Assembly: GCA_947476465.1 (NCBI GenBank)
Contig: CANJQN010000013.1
Location: 1 to 64,000, forward strand
Reading direction: 5' to 3'
DNA from: Comamonadaceae bacterium
GTDB lineage: Bacteria > Pseudomonadota > Gammaproteobacteria > Burkholderiales > Burkholderiaceae_C
DNA: 64,000 bases
Notes under the pieces: model-generated
The model's database searches: none
Seen by the model: only the letters and a program-made list of their open reading frames with translations
What the model was told of the DNA's origin: nothing
Shown: positions 52,219 through 63,685 of the stretch, one piece after another
Position numbering within the stretch: the stretch's first letter is position 1
Layout of the letters: each line of letters starts with the position of its first letter
Program-made: the position numbers and the translations under genes

Positions 52219-52253
52219 GCGCCGGTCGTCCCTGCGAAGACGGGGATCCAGCA
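52219..52253. repeat. Single REP-like unit
   Basis: GTCGTCCCTGCGAAGACGGG followed by GATCCAGCA, the same type of unit found inside uvrC and earP, here in the usual intergenic setting. Confidence 0.65.
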
Positions 52254-52323
52254 CGCTGCCGGCTTGCATCCAAGGCCATAATCCGCCCTTTACGCTACGT
52301 CAACATCACCTGCGGGAGCAACC

Positions 52324-53082
52324 ATGGACATCAGCGGCAAGGTCTTCATCGTCACCGGTGGCGCGTCGGGGCTGGGCGAGGGCACCGCCCGCCTGCTAAC
52401 CGAATGCGGCGGCAAGGTGGTGATCGCCGACATGCAGGCCGACAAGGGGGAAGCGGTCGCGCGCGAGATCGGCGGCGCCTTCGTGCGTTGCGATGTGAGC
52501 CAGGAAGCCGATGCGCTGGCAGTCGTGCAAAAGGCGACGTCCATGGGCAAGCTGATGGGCCTGGTCAACTGCGCGGGGATTGCCACTGCCGAGAAGACCC
52601 TCAGCAAGACCGGGGCGCACACCCTGGCGGTGTTCATGCGTGCCATCAATGTCAACCTGGTGGGCACGTTCAACATGCTGCGCGTGGCCGCCGAAGCGAT
52701 GAGCCACAACGAGCCCGAGGTCACGGGCGAGCGCGGCTGCATCGTCAACACCGCCTCTGTCGCGGCTTACGACGGGCAGATTGGGCAGGTCGCGTACAGC
52801 GCCTCCAAGGCCGGCGTGGTCGGCATGACCTTGCCGGTCGCGCGCGACCTGGCCCGCAGCGGCATCCGCAACATGACCATCGCCCCAGGGCTGTTCGGCA
52901 CACCCATGTTGTTTGGCCTGCCCAAGGAGATGCAGGACTCGCTGGCCGCCGCCGTGCCCTTCCCGCCACGGCTGGGAACACCGCTGGACTACGCCAAGCT
53001 GGTGCGCCACATCTTCGAAAACGACATGCTCAATGGCGAGGTGATCCGCCTCGACGGCGCAATCCGGCTTGCGCCCCGGTGA
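52324..53082 (+). CDS. SDR-family 3-hydroxyacyl-CoA dehydrogenase-like protein
   Basis: 252-residue short-chain dehydrogenase of the type II (HSD17B10-like) 3-hydroxyacyl-CoA dehydrogenase group. It has [24 protein letters not shown] (NAD preference), [29 protein letters not shown] (catalytic Ser, Tyr, Lys), [10 protein letters not shown] and a C-terminal [20 protein letters not shown]. It probably acts in beta-oxidation of branched or short acyl-CoAs. The last 153 bp of this gene are duplicated at 54954-55106 beyond the next gene. Confidence 0.9.
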   Translation: MDISGKVFIVTGGASGLGEGTARLLTECGGKVVIADMQADKGEAVAREIGGAFVRCDVSQEADALAVVQKATSMGKLMGLVNCAGIATAEKTLSKTGAHTLAVFMRAINVNLVGTFNMLRVAAEAMSHNEPEVTGERGCIVNTASVAAYDGQIGQVAYSASKAGVVGMTLPVARDLARSGIRNMTIAPGLFGTPMLFGLPKEMQDSLAAAVPFPPRLGTPLDYAKLVRHIFENDMLNGEVIRLDGAIRLAPR

Positions 53083-53136
53083 TGATCACAGCCCGCGCGA
53101 GAGCGCGGCTGTGATCCACGCGGCAAAGTTCAGGCC

Positions 53137-54927
53137 GTGAAGCGAATGCTCTCGGTGGTCATGTTCGCGGCTGCGCTGGCGGCCTGCGCGCCTGCGCCAC
53201 TCAGGGGCCCGACCGTGACTGGCGAGCGGCCATTGCAGCCAGAAGGCGCATCCACCCAGACCCGCAAACCGGGATGGGTCACCCGCACCCAAGCGGTCGC
53301 GGCGGCGCATCCCATGGCAGCGGATGCCGGCCTGCGGATGCTCAAGGAGGGCGGCAGCGCCGTCGATGCCGCGATCGCCGCGCAAATGGTGCTGACCCTG
53401 GTCGAGCCGCAGTCCAGCGGCATCGGCGGGGGATCGTTCCTGCTGCACTGGAACGGCCGCGAGGTCGAGGCCTTCGACGGGCGTGAGACCGCGCCCGCGC
53501 TGGCCGACGAGAGGCTGTTTCTCGACGCCGGCGGCAAGCCGATGGCGTTCCACGCGGCGGCGGTGGGCGGCCGAGCGGTCGGTGTACCCGGCACGCTACG
53601 GATGCTGGAGCTGGCGCACCGCCAGCACGGCCGACTGCCGTGGGCACAGCTGTTCCAGCCCGCCATCGCACTGGCCGATGACGGCTTTCCGGTCGGCGCG
53701 CGCCTGCACGCGCTGCTCACGAACGAAGCACACCTGAAGCAAGACCCGGCCGCTGCCGCTTATTTTTACCAGGCCGACGGCACGCCGCGCCGCGTCGGCG
53801 AGCTGCTGCGCAACCCCGAGCTTGCGGCGGTGTTCCGTCGCATCGCCGCCGAAGGCCCGCGTGCGCTGCACGAGGGTGAGATTGCGCAGGCCATCGTCGA
53901 CAAAGTGCAAAAGCACCCCGGCAACCCGGGCCGGCTGTCACTGGCCGACCTGGCCGCGTACCAGCCACGCAAGCGCGAGCCCTTGTGCCACGACTTGCAC
54001 GCTGGCGGCAAGGACTGGCACGTCTGCGGCTTTCCGCCGCCGAGTTCGGGCGCGATCGCAATCGGCCAGATCCTGGGCATGCTGAGCCTGACCCCCGCGA
54101 CAGCGATGCCGCTGAAAGATGGCTTGCCCTCGGCCGACTGGTTGCACTTCTATACCGAGGCCGCACGGCTGGCGTTCGCTGACCGGGCCCAGTGGGTCGC
54201 CGATCCGGATTTCGTCCAGCCGCCCGCCGGCCGCTGGACGAGCTTGCTCGACCCGCCGTACCTGGCCCAGCGCGCGGCGCTGATCGGTACGGCCAGCATG
54301 CAGGTGGCTTCGCCTGGCTCACCCTCCGGCACGCGGGCCAGTTTCGCGCCCATGCCTGAGCAGCCCGAATACGGCACCTCGCACATCAGCATCGTCGACA
54401 ACCAGGGCAATGCCCTGGCCATGACCAGCAGCATCGAAGCCCAGTTCGGCGCGCGCCAGATGGTCAGTGGTTTCCTGTTGAACAATGAGTTGACCGACTT
54501 CAGCTTCGAACCGGCCGATGCGCAAGGCCGCCCCGTCGCCAACCGTGTCCAGCCTGGCAAGCGGCCGCGTTCGTCCATGGCGCCCACGCTGGTCTTCGAC
54601 AAGGCGGGCAATCAGCTGGTGATGACCGCCGGCAGCCCGGGCGGCGCCGTGATCATTCACCACACGGCCAAGACGCTTTATGGCGTCTTCCACTGGGGCC
54701 TCAACCCCCAGCAGGCCATCGACCTGCCCAACTTCGGCTCGAACAATGGCCCCACCTTCGTCGAGAGCGAGCGGTTCCCTGCCGCAACGCTGCAGGCCCT
54801 GCGCGCTCGGGGCGCCGTTGTTCTCGAACAGGTGCTGCCCAGCGGCGTGCAGGCCATTGTGCGCACGCCCGGAGCTTGGTTCGGCGGCGCCGACAGCCGG
54901 CGTGAAGGCACTGTCGCGGGCGACTGA
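53137..54927 (+). CDS. ggt: Gamma-glutamyltransferase (lipoprotein form)
   Basis: 596-residue Ntn hydrolase that cleaves glutathione and gamma-glutamyl amides and self-processes into two subunits. The lipobox [10 protein letters not shown] indicates membrane anchoring. The large subunit starts [49 protein letters not shown]. The processing/catalytic Thr is in [22 protein letters not shown], and [11 protein letters not shown] supplies the oxyanion region. The start is GTG 53137. It is bracketed by an SDR gene and a copy of that gene's last 153 bp, suggesting insertion by recombination. Confidence 0.93.
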   Translation: MKRMLSVVMFAAALAACAPAPLRGPTVTGERPLQPEGASTQTRKPGWVTRTQAVAAAHPMAADAGLRMLKEGGSAVDAAIAAQMVLTLVEPQSSGIGGGSFLLHWNGREVEAFDGRETAPALADERLFLDAGGKPMAFHAAAVGGRAVGVPGTLRMLELAHRQHGRLPWAQLFQPAIALADDGFPVGARLHALLTNEAHLKQDPAAAAYFYQADGTPRRVGELLRNPELAAVFRRIAAEGPRALHEGEIAQAIVDKVQKHPGNPGRLSLADLAAYQPRKREPLCHDLHAGGKDWHVCGFPPPSSGAIAIGQILGMLSLTPATAMPLKDGLPSADWLHFYTEAARLAFADRAQWVADPDFVQPPAGRWTSLLDPPYLAQRAALIGTASMQVASPGSPSGTRASFAPMPEQPEYGTSHISIVDNQGNALAMTSSIEAQFGARQMVSGFLLNNELTDFSFEPADAQGRPVANRVQPGKRPRSSMAPTLVFDKAGNQLVMTAGSPGGAVIIHHTAKTLYGVFHWGLNPQQAIDLPNFGSNNGPTFVESERFPAATLQALRARGAVVLEQVLPSGVQAIVRTPGAWFGGADSRREGTVAGD

Positions 54928-54953
54928 CCGGCAGCCACGGCGCGCGAGGCAAA

Positions 54954-55106
54954 ATGCCGGACTCGCTGGCCGCCGCCGCGCCCTTCCCGCCACGGCCGGG
55001 AACACCGCTGGACTACGCCAATCTGGTGCGCCACATCTTCGAGAACGACATGCTCAATGGCGAGGTGATTCGCCTCGACGGTGCGATCCGGCTCGCGCCG
55101 AAGTAA
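54954..55106 (+). pseudogene. Duplicated 3' fragment of the upstream SDR gene
   Basis: 153 bp, exactly the length of the segment 52930-53082, still open from ATG to TAA and encoding 50 residues that differ from the SDR C-terminus at only a few positions (AAA for AAV, PRPG for PRLG, AN for AK, PK for PR). Homology stops abruptly at both sides. It lacks the Rossmann and catalytic regions, so it is a remnant rather than a gene. Confidence 0.85.
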
Positions 55107-55126
55107 TACTGGACGCCCTCGCTCCC

Positions 55127-55927
55127 TTAACGGGATTGAACGAGGACGTATCCCCGGTTCTCCAGCGTGTCGCGGGTCCTCATGCCCGCGATGAGTGTGC
55201 GTACCGGCATCCAGACCCAGCCAGCACTGGCCGGATTGACGTCGAGGATCAGGACCGAATCCGTTTCGGCGTCGTAGGCACCCAGCGGTGAGATATGCCC
55301 GCCGCCGGTCTGCCCCACTTGTTCTCGTCTGTAATTGACGATGACATAGTCACGGGCACGCCTGAGGTTGTCCACCAGGTCGGCGCGAATTTCGTCCTCG
55401 GCTTTGCTGTCGTCGACGACAACGAGCCTGGTCACGAGCGCATGCGCCTTGAGCAGTTCGTCGAACTGGCGCAACTGATACCCCACGTCGTGGATCAGTT
55501 TCCCATTGATCGTGACTGGCTCGCCGAGCACCTGGGCACGCGTCTTGCGCCCCTTGCCGATGACATTGTCTTGAGTGAAACGCGGCACGGCCAGATCGAC
55601 GCTGCCGGGAAGATGCCGCAGATCTTCGGGCCGCAACCTGCTTCGATCACGAGGAAGGTCCCTCGTGCCGGCATAGATCGCATTGAGCACGATGGCAGCC
55701 AAAGTCGGCCCGCAGAACGCGCCGTTCGATTGGGCTTCGAACTGGTTTGCAAGCGTCGCAAAAGCGCGTTTGTCGCGAGCCCGCGCGAGGCGTGCAATGC
55801 CTTCTTCCGAAGAGAAAGGCACAAGCGTCGGGAGCGAATGGCTCGACACCTCATCGCGCGCGGCGACTTGCGGCAACGAGCCTGCAGCGAGCAAGACGAC
55901 AAGAAACCAACGCAGCAACAGTGACAT
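55127..55927 (-). CDS. Phytochelatin-synthase-family protein
   Basis: 266-residue exported protein (signal LLLRWFLVVLLAAGSLPQVAA) of the phytochelatin synthase/NC39-like cysteine peptidase family. The triad is intact: Cys72 in NGAFCGPTLAAIVLNAIY, His211 in GGGHISPLGAYD and Asp229 in SVLILDVNP. Bacterial half-size members mostly hydrolyse glutathione to gamma-Glu-Cys rather than making phytochelatins. ATG 55927 has AGGAG six bases upstream. The nearby ggt, another glutathione-degrading enzyme, hints at shared periplasmic glutathione metabolism. Confidence 0.83.
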   Translation of the reverse strand: MSLLLRWFLVVLLAAGSLPQVAARDEVSSHSLPTLVPFSSEEGIARLARARDKRAFATLANQFEAQSNGAFCGPTLAAIVLNAIYAGTRDLPRDRSRLRPEDLRHLPGSVDLAVPRFTQDNVIGKGRKTRAQVLGEPVTINGKLIHDVGYQLRQFDELLKAHALVTRLVVVDDSKAEDEIRADLVDNLRRARDYVIVNYRREQVGQTGGGHISPLGAYDAETDSVLILDVNPASAGWVWMPVRTLIAGMRTRDTLENRGYVLVQSR

Positions 55928-56107
55928 AGCCATCTCCTGGACTCGCTGCGTCCTGAGTGTAGAGGCAGCCCGACGAGGACTACCGCATGGGTAACGCAGC
56001 TGCTCGACCGCGCCGCCATCGCGGCCGCAAGAGTGATCATGGCAGAAACCCTCATTGAACGGCTCCGGCCAAGTCTGCGGCCGCTTCGGTGGAGAATAGG
56101 CGGGCCA

Positions 56108-57952
56108 ATGGCCATCCCCGAAACATTCATCCAGGAACTCCTGGCACGCGCCGACGTGGTCGAGATCGTCGGCCGCTCCGTGCAGCTGAAGAAGACGGGC
56201 GCCAACTTCTCGGGCCTGTGCCCCTTCCACGCGGAAAAGTCGCCTTCGTTCACCGTCAGCCCGACCAAGCAGTTCTTCCATTGCTTCGGCTGCGGCAAGC
56301 ATGGCAACGCCATCGGCTTCCTGATGGAGCATGCTGGCATGGGTTTTGTCGAGGCAGTCAAGGACCTCGCTGGTCAGTACGGCCTGCAGGTGCCCGAAGA
56401 CGAACGCTCGCCGCAAGATCGGGCCGCCGCGGCCCAGCAGCGCGAAAAGCAGGCCACGCTGAGCGAGGTGCTGGAAAAGGCTGGCGAAGCCTATCGCAAG
56501 CACCTGAAGGCGTCGCCCCGCGCCGTGGATTACCTCAAGGGCCGCGGGCTGTCAGGCGAGGTCGCCAAGCGCTTTGGCCTGGGCTATGCGCCCGAAGGCT
56601 GGCGCAGTCTGGCCAGCGTGTTTGCGCAGTACGACGATCCGCTGCTGGCCGAGAGCGGACTGGTCATCGTCAACGAGGACGACCCTTCGACTGGCTCAGG
56701 ACAGGCAAGGCGTTACGACCGCTTTCGCGACCGCATCATGTTCCCGATCCGCAACGTCAAGGGCGAGTGCATCGGTTTCGGCGGGCGGGTGCTCGGTGAC
56801 GAAAAGCCCAAGTACCTCAACTCGCCCGAAACCCCGGTGTTCAGCAAGGGGCGCGAGCTGTACGGGCTGTTCGAAGCACGGCAGGCCCTGCGCGACGAGG
56901 GCTATGTGCTGGTGACCGAGGGCTACATGGACGTGGTGGCCCTGGCCCAGCTCGGCTTTCCCAATGCGGTGGCCACTCTGGGCACGGCCTGCACCACCGA
57001 CCATGTGCAAAAGCTGTTTCGCTTCACCGACAACGTCGTCTTCAGCTTCGACGGCGACGCCGCCGGACGCCGCGCGGCACGCAAGGCGCTCGAAGGCGCC
57101 CTGCCCTATGCCTCGGATCTGCGATCGGTGAAGTTCCTGTTCCTGCCGCCCGAGCACGATCCGGACAGCTACATCCGCGAGCACGGCCGCGATGCTTTTG
57201 CGCGCTACGTGGGCGAAGCGACGCCGCTGTCGCGCTTCCTCGTCGATACCGCCCGCGATGGCTGCGACCTGACCACCGCCGAGGGCCGCGCCCACATGGC
57301 GGCCAACGCCAAGCCCCTGTGGAGCCTGCTGCCCGACGGTGCGCTCAAGCGCCAGTTGCTGGGCGAGATCGCCGACCTGGCCCAGCTCGAAGGGCGCGAA
57401 CTGGCGGCGCTGTGGAGCGGCAAGCCGCTCCACGCCGCGTCGTCCCCGGGCACCCGCAAGCGCGAGCAGCGCCCCTGGGGTTCGCCGCTGTCGTCCGCGC
57501 AGTCGCCCTCACAGGCACCCCGGCGCCCACCCGGGCGGGCGCAGCCGCCGGGCCGCATCGACCGGGCCCTGCAGATCGTGCTGTCTGATGCCGCGGCCTG
57601 GGGGCGGCTGTCCAACGACGACCATCACCTGCTGTGCGAGCTCGCGCCACCGCACGGGCCGCTGTTCGCCTGGCTCGACGCGCAGTCGCACGACCATGGC
57701 CCGCAGCCCTGGGCCGATCTGCGCCCGGTGCTGGCTGGACATGAGCACGAAAGTTTTGCTCTTGCTCTGATGTCGCGCTTGCCGGAGACCATCGAGAATG
57801 ATGCGGCCGAGCTCGTCCACATCCTGACGCGTGAACGCGAGCGCCTGAAACACGAGGAAATGGCCGCGCTGTCGGCCCGCGCGGCCACCGACCCGGCCGC
57901 CTACGAGCGGCTCAAGCTGCTGGTGACCCAGGCCAAGACCGGCGGTTCCTGA
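56108..57952 (+). CDS. dnaG: DNA primase
   Basis: 614-residue replication primase. N-terminal zinc finger: LCPFHAEKSPSFTVSP with FHCFGCGKHGN. The TOPRIM core has GFGGRVLGDEKPKYLNSPETPVF, VTEGYMDVV and FSFDGDAAGRRAARKAL, and the C-terminus is a DnaB-interaction domain of low complexity plus helices. ATG 56108 (MAIPETFIQELLARADVVEIVG) is the family start. Residues about 192-201 (DPSTGSGQAR) between VIVNED and RRYDRFRDR are encoded by a short interspersed repeat; the frame is preserved. It is followed by rpoD as in the macromolecular synthesis operon. Confidence 0.95.
   Translation: MAIPETFIQELLARADVVEIVGRSVQLKKTGANFSGLCPFHAEKSPSFTVSPTKQFFHCFGCGKHGNAIGFLMEHAGMGFVEAVKDLAGQYGLQVPEDERSPQDRAAAAQQREKQATLSEVLEKAGEAYRKHLKASPRAVDYLKGRGLSGEVAKRFGLGYAPEGWRSLASVFAQYDDPLLAESGLVIVNEDDPSTGSGQARRYDRFRDRIMFPIRNVKGECIGFGGRVLGDEKPKYLNSPETPVFSKGRELYGLFEARQALRDEGYVLVTEGYMDVVALAQLGFPNAVATLGTACTTDHVQKLFRFTDNVVFSFDGDAAGRRAARKALEGALPYASDLRSVKFLFLPPEHDPDSYIREHGRDAFARYVGEATPLSRFLVDTARDGCDLTTAEGRAHMAANAKPLWSLLPDGALKRQLLGEIADLAQLEGRELAALWSGKPLHAASSPGTRKREQRPWGSPLSSAQSPSQAPRRPPGRAQPPGRIDRALQIVLSDAAAWGRLSNDDHHLLCELAPPHGPLFAWLDAQSHDHGPQPWADLRPVLAGHEHESFALALMSRLPETIENDAAELVHILTRERERLKHEEMAALSARAATDPAAYERLKLLVTQAKTGGS
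56682..56706. repeat. Short repeat in frame inside dnaG
   Basis: CCCTTCGACTGGCTCAGGAC followed by AGGC, a member of the CTTCGAC-x-GGCTCAGG class of short repeats common in Burkholderiales intergenic regions. Translated as PSTGSGQA. Confidence 0.6.
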
Positions 57953-57973
57953 TCCTTCTCGTTGAAATTCCTC

Positions 57974-57999
57974 TTGAAATTTGAGCCGATCGCTATAAT
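57974..57999 (+). promoter_or_regulatory. Putative rpoD promoter
   Basis: A consensus TATAAT at 57994-57999 in the 325-nt dnaG-rpoD gap. The best -35 (TTGAAA at 57974) is only 14 nt away, so the -35 assignment is uncertain. The rest of 57953-58277 shows no gene and would form a leader of about 270 nt. Confidence 0.45.
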
Positions 58000-58277
58000 T
58001 CACGGTTTGCTTCTCGCAAGAGCGACAGCAGCACCTCCGGGCCAGGCCGACTGTGACAGCAAAGGCTTCACGACAGCGCCATTTCACCGCAAGGACTGCA
58101 CACCAAATGTTCGCCCAGACATCTTGCCCAAGAGACGCCACCGGTCCGCCCTGAAGTCGGATCTGTTGATCGGCCCGCGCCGCGGTCCGGTGTCGTCTTG
58201 CCAAGTTCACCCGCGCCGGGTTTTTGTGGCGCGCTAGTGTTTGTTCCTGTTCTTCCAGAAGTCCGAGGTGCTCGTAC

Positions 58278-60674
<2,397 letters not shown>

Positions 60675-60740
60675 GCGAGGTTGGCATCGGCCGCCGGCCG
60701 GGGTGTGTGAAAGCGCCGGGCATGCGGCGCGGCGCGCGTG

Positions 60741-61622
60741 TCAGTGCCCCGCGTGGGCCGCGCGGCTGACCAGCATCACCATGGCAATGCCGGACAGCAG
60801 CCAGGCCACCTGGGTGACCGTGGCACGCGCGCCCAACCGCCTTTGCAGCTGTGGGATCAGATCGGCCAGCGCCACGTAGACGAAGCTGCTGCTGGCGACC
60901 GCCAGGAAATACGGCAGGTAGCCTTCGAGCCGCGCCACCAGCCACCAGCCGACCAGGCCGCCCAGCAGCGTCACCGCGCCCGCCAGCGACACCTTCACCA
61001 GCGCCGCGCGCCGGCTACCGCTGGTCTGGCCCAGGACGACCAGGTCGCCGATGTGGTGCGGCACCTCGTGCGCCATCACCGACAGCGCAGCCACCACGCC
61101 CAGGCGGATGTCGGCCATGAAGGCCGAGGCGATCATGATGCCGTCGCCAAAGCAATGCACGCTGTCGCCGGTCAGGACCGCCCAGCTGCCGCCGCGTTGC
61201 GCCGAGGCATGCGAAGGGACAGGGGAAGGTTCGTGGGCGCGCTCATGGGCCGAATCATCGTCATGTGCATGTGCATGGACACGCTGGTGAGCATCAGAAC
61301 GCCCGCCCTGCAACGCGTGGTGATGCTCGTGTCCGTGGTGCCACAGCTCGGCCTTGTCCAGCAGGAAAAAGAACACCAGCCCCACCAGCAGCACCGCGAA
61401 CAAGGTCTGCGGCTCGATGTCGCTTTCGAAGGCCTCCGGAAGCAGGTGCATGAAGGCGGTGGCCAGCAGGGCGCCGGCGGCCAGGCTCAGAAGGTGCTCT
61501 GCGCCAACGTGGCCGGGTTGGTCGGGTTGGTTGCGCACGCCCAGGCGCAACAGCAAGGCTGCGACCCACACGCTGCCAATGCCAGCACAGACGGTGGCGA
61601 TCACGATGGCGACAAGATTCAT
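60741..61622 (-). CDS. ZIP-family metal transporter
   Basis: 293-residue inner-membrane transporter with eight helices. The metal path motifs are LLATAFMHLLPEAFE (helix IV-type in a reduced arrangement), DSVHCFGDGIMIASAF and VMAHEVPHHIGDLVVL. The long cytoplasmic loop between helices III and IV is His-rich (WHHGHEHHH, HAHAHDDD), typical for Zn(II) or other divalent-metal sensing. It probably imports or releases zinc into the cytoplasm. Monocistronic, convergent with rpoD. Confidence 0.9.
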   Translation of the reverse strand: MNLVAIVIATVCAGIGSVWVAALLLRLGVRNQPDQPGHVGAEHLLSLAAGALLATAFMHLLPEAFESDIEPQTLFAVLLVGLVFFFLLDKAELWHHGHEHHHALQGGRSDAHQRVHAHAHDDDSAHERAHEPSPVPSHASAQRGGSWAVLTGDSVHCFGDGIMIASAFMADIRLGVVAALSVMAHEVPHHIGDLVVLGQTSGSRRAALVKVSLAGAVTLLGGLVGWWLVARLEGYLPYFLAVASSSFVYVALADLIPQLQRRLGARATVTQVAWLLSGIAMVMLVSRAAHAGH

Positions 61623-61734
61623 GCGCTGATCTTAGCAACCGCGACCGAGCGTTGCGCCGCCAGCCAGGCGCCGCGGGAACCATAATCCCCCGCTTGAACG
61701 GACAAATGTCGAACCCATCCAACAAGGAGTCCCC

Positions 61735-61923
61735 ATGCCCACCCTTCGCGTCGAACTCATGGAAGGCCGCACGGTCGAGCAGAAAAAAGCCCTGGTGCAG
61801 GCGCTCACGAAGGCTGTGGTCGACACCCTGGGCAGCAAGGCCGAGTCGGTCGACGTGCTGCTGTTCGACATCAAGCGCCAGGACTGGGCCACCGGCGGAG
61901 TGCTCTGGTCTGAGAAATCATGA
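61735..61923 (+). CDS. 4-oxalocrotonate tautomerase-family protein
   Basis: 62-residue tautomerase. Catalytic Pro follows the initiator Met (MPTLRVELMEGRTVEQKKALVQALTKAVV), the 4-OT hallmark, and the length is normal. Arg in KRQDWATGG could bind substrate. It isomerises enol/keto forms of unsaturated dicarboxylates or acts promiscuously. The stop overlaps the next gene start (ATGA). Confidence 0.85.
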   Translation: MPTLRVELMEGRTVEQKKALVQALTKAVVDTLGSKAESVDVLLFDIKRQDWATGGVLWSEKS

Positions 61924-62228
61924 GCGACATCCGCATGGTCGCCGCGCTGGCGGCCTGTGCCGGCGTGCTGCTGCTGCCGGCTTGCGCGCAACCGCAAATG
62001 ACCTCAACCACTCCACTGCCGCAAGCGCAATGTGACGCCACGCGGCTGCAAAACGTTGTGGGCCAACCCGCCAGCGCGCAACTGGTGGAGGCCGCGCGGG
62101 TTCAGGCCGGTGCCACCACCGCGCGCATGGTGCGGCACGACCAGATGGTGACCAAGGAATACATGGTGGGCCGCCTGACGCTGTGGCTGGACGCCCAGGG
62201 CCGCGTCCGCGAAGCGAACTGCGGCTGA
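61920..62228 (+). CDS. I78-family peptidase inhibitor-like lipoprotein
   Basis: 102-residue exported protein with signal and lipobox-like LLLPACAQ, then an I78 domain: CDATRLQNVVGQPASAQLVEAARVQAG and RLTLWLDAQGRVREANCG with two Cys available for the family disulfide. Relatives inhibit serine proteases in the periplasm or at the cell surface. Translationally coupled to the tautomerase gene. Confidence 0.82.
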   Translation: MSDIRMVAALAACAGVLLLPACAQPQMTSTTPLPQAQCDATRLQNVVGQPASAQLVEAARVQAGATTARMVRHDQMVTKEYMVGRLTLWLDAQGRVREANCG

Positions 62229-62307
62229 CGGGCCTAAGTTGCCGCGAGGTTCGCCCATCCGGCAGTAAATCGCTCACCCTGCACGAGAGCAGTGTCTGAT
62301 CCAGCGG

Positions 62308-62469
62308 CCAGCGCGGAACCGGCTTTGCCGGGCCGCTGGTGGCGCCCCCTTGAGGGGCTGAGGGCCTCGGCTCCGGGCCTGCCTGCGCAGGTCCGGACGG
62401 CCCTAAGAGCCGCCGCCTCTGGCGGCGAGCACCGGGTGCCTACACGCAGTGAGCTGCTTCGGGGGTGGA
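62308..62469 (+). repeat. Interspersed intergenic repeat, copy C
   Basis: Same element as 2822-2980, from GCGCGGAACCGGCTTTGCCG to GCTTCGGGGGTGGAC. It fills the gap after the I78 gene and its end forms the last codons of the LuxR-type gene on the minus strand. Confidence 0.8.
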
Positions 62470-63099
62470 CTCTGTGATCCGGTCGAGCTTGCGGTAGATC
62501 GAGCTCAGGTGGTTGCGCAAGCTGTGTTCGCTGATGCACCGGCGGCTGGCGATCACCTTGCCGGGCGATCCGGTGTCGGCCGCCAGCGCGGCGATCATCC
62601 GCCGCGCGCGCTGGGTGAGCGTGGCGATTTTCGCGGCCTCGGGGTCGCCGTCCTGCGCCGACTTGCGGCGCACCATCTCCATGAACAGGCGGCCGGTGGC
62701 GCTGCGGTCGAGCCACAGCTCGCCCTCGTGCACCTTCTGCAGCGCGCGCAGCAGCATCTGCGGCGGGTCGCTCTTGCACACGATGCCGCGCACACCCATC
62801 AGGACCGCCAGATCCAAGGTCGCTTGGTCTTGCGACGCGGTAAACGCGACACAGCGCGCGGCGGTGCGTGCCGACAGCTCGCCCAACTCAGCAGGCTTGA
62901 CCGCGTCGTCCAGATCGACCAGAACCACATCCACATGCGCGGCCAGCAGCGATGGCGGCGCACAGGCCAGGTTGCTGGCAACGCCTCCCAGCGCGAAACA
63001 GTTGCCGGCCGACAGCACCAGCTGCTGCAATCCCCAGCAGATCATCTGCGGGGCAATCAACACGATATGAATCGGCTCGCGGTTGGGTGTGAAAGTCAT
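62440..63099 (-). CDS. LuxR/NarL-type regulator with atypical receiver
   Basis: 219 residues. A receiver-like domain (about 10-130) keeps the phospho-acceptor-like Asp (VVLVDLDDAV) and the Lys (GIVCKSDP), but the acidic pair that binds Mg2+ is missing: the first strand reads IHIVLIAPQMI. A C-terminal GerE-like HTH follows (LTQRARRMIAALAADTGSPGKVIASRRCISEHSLRNHLSSIYRKLD). The last residues (STPEAAHCV) come from the interspersed repeat. No kinase is adjacent. Probably a phosphorylation-independent regulator; targets unknown. Confidence 0.75.
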   Translation of the reverse strand: MTFTPNREPIHIVLIAPQMICWGLQQLVLSAGNCFALGGVASNLACAPPSLLAAHVDVVLVDLDDAVKPAELGELSARTAARCVAFTASQDQATLDLAVLMGVRGIVCKSDPPQMLLRALQKVHEGELWLDRSATGRLFMEMVRRKSAQDGDPEAAKIATLTQRARRMIAALAADTGSPGKVIASRRCISEHSLRNHLSSIYRKLDRITESTPEAAHCV

Positions 63100-63323
63100 G
63101 GTGGTGAGCCCAAAGTAGCGACCGGCACGATGCTAGACATCCGCCGCTGTTGCGTCACAGCTTTGCACATGCTTACGTAGTTCTAGCGGAACTTGTAGGA
63201 CTGGCTGAGCATTCGGCGCGGCGCTGCTCGCATGGGACACCGCGGGCACGCAGGACACAAAGACCAGGGTCTTTGGTTCACACCACCCTGCGCCGCGCGT
63301 GTCAGTGTGCCGAGACGGCTCTC

Positions 63324-63550
63324 ATGCCACCGGACCGACGCAAGAACCAGCGCGAGCGCATCGCGCTGAAGGTACGCCTGCCCACAACGGCCTCATCGCG
63401 CACTCGCCTGACATCAGCGCCCACGGCATGTATTTGCAACTGCCGCTGCGCAGCCGCATCGCCCCCTGGATCGCGGTCGAGGTCGACCTGCCTCGCCTGG
63501 GACTGCACGCACGCGCGCCGGCCGAAGTCATCCGCACCGAACGCCATGGC
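63324..63550 (+). pseudogene. Frameshifted PilZ-domain remnant
   Basis: MPPDRRKNQRERIALKVRLP (PilZ-type RxxxR region) is in one frame. The continuation HNGLIAHSPDISAHGMYLQL with the D-x-S-x2-G PilZ motif, then VEVDLPRLGLHARAPAEVIRTERHG, is in another; restoring one base near 63383 would join them. It ends abruptly against a TadC-like fragment. Intact relatives bind cyclic di-GMP; this copy is broken. Confidence 0.6.
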
Positions 63551-63685
63551 CGAGGAGCGCCGCGGCCATGGTCCCCACGAAGATGCTCATCCCGCTGGTG
63601 CTGTGCATTTTCCCGTCGGTGATCATGGTGATCCTGGGGCCGGCGGCGATCCAGATCATCCGCACCATGATGCCGCTGCTGCAGG
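63551..63685 (+). pseudogene. Remnant of TadC-type pilus inner-membrane protein
   Basis: The frame read from the ATG at 63568 gives MVPTKMLIPLVLCIF, then PSVIMVILGPAAIQIIRTMM. This matches the last TM helix of TadC/type II secretion F-domain proteins of tight-adherence pili. The rest of the gene is absent and no own stop codon is reached before polA on the other strand. It is joined to the PilZ fragment, so both look like deletion leftovers. Confidence 0.6.

Noticed and set aside
63258..63276. AAAGAC/GTCTTT inverted repeat before the PilZ remnant
   Set aside because: Six-base arms with no following T-run and no clear upstream transcript.
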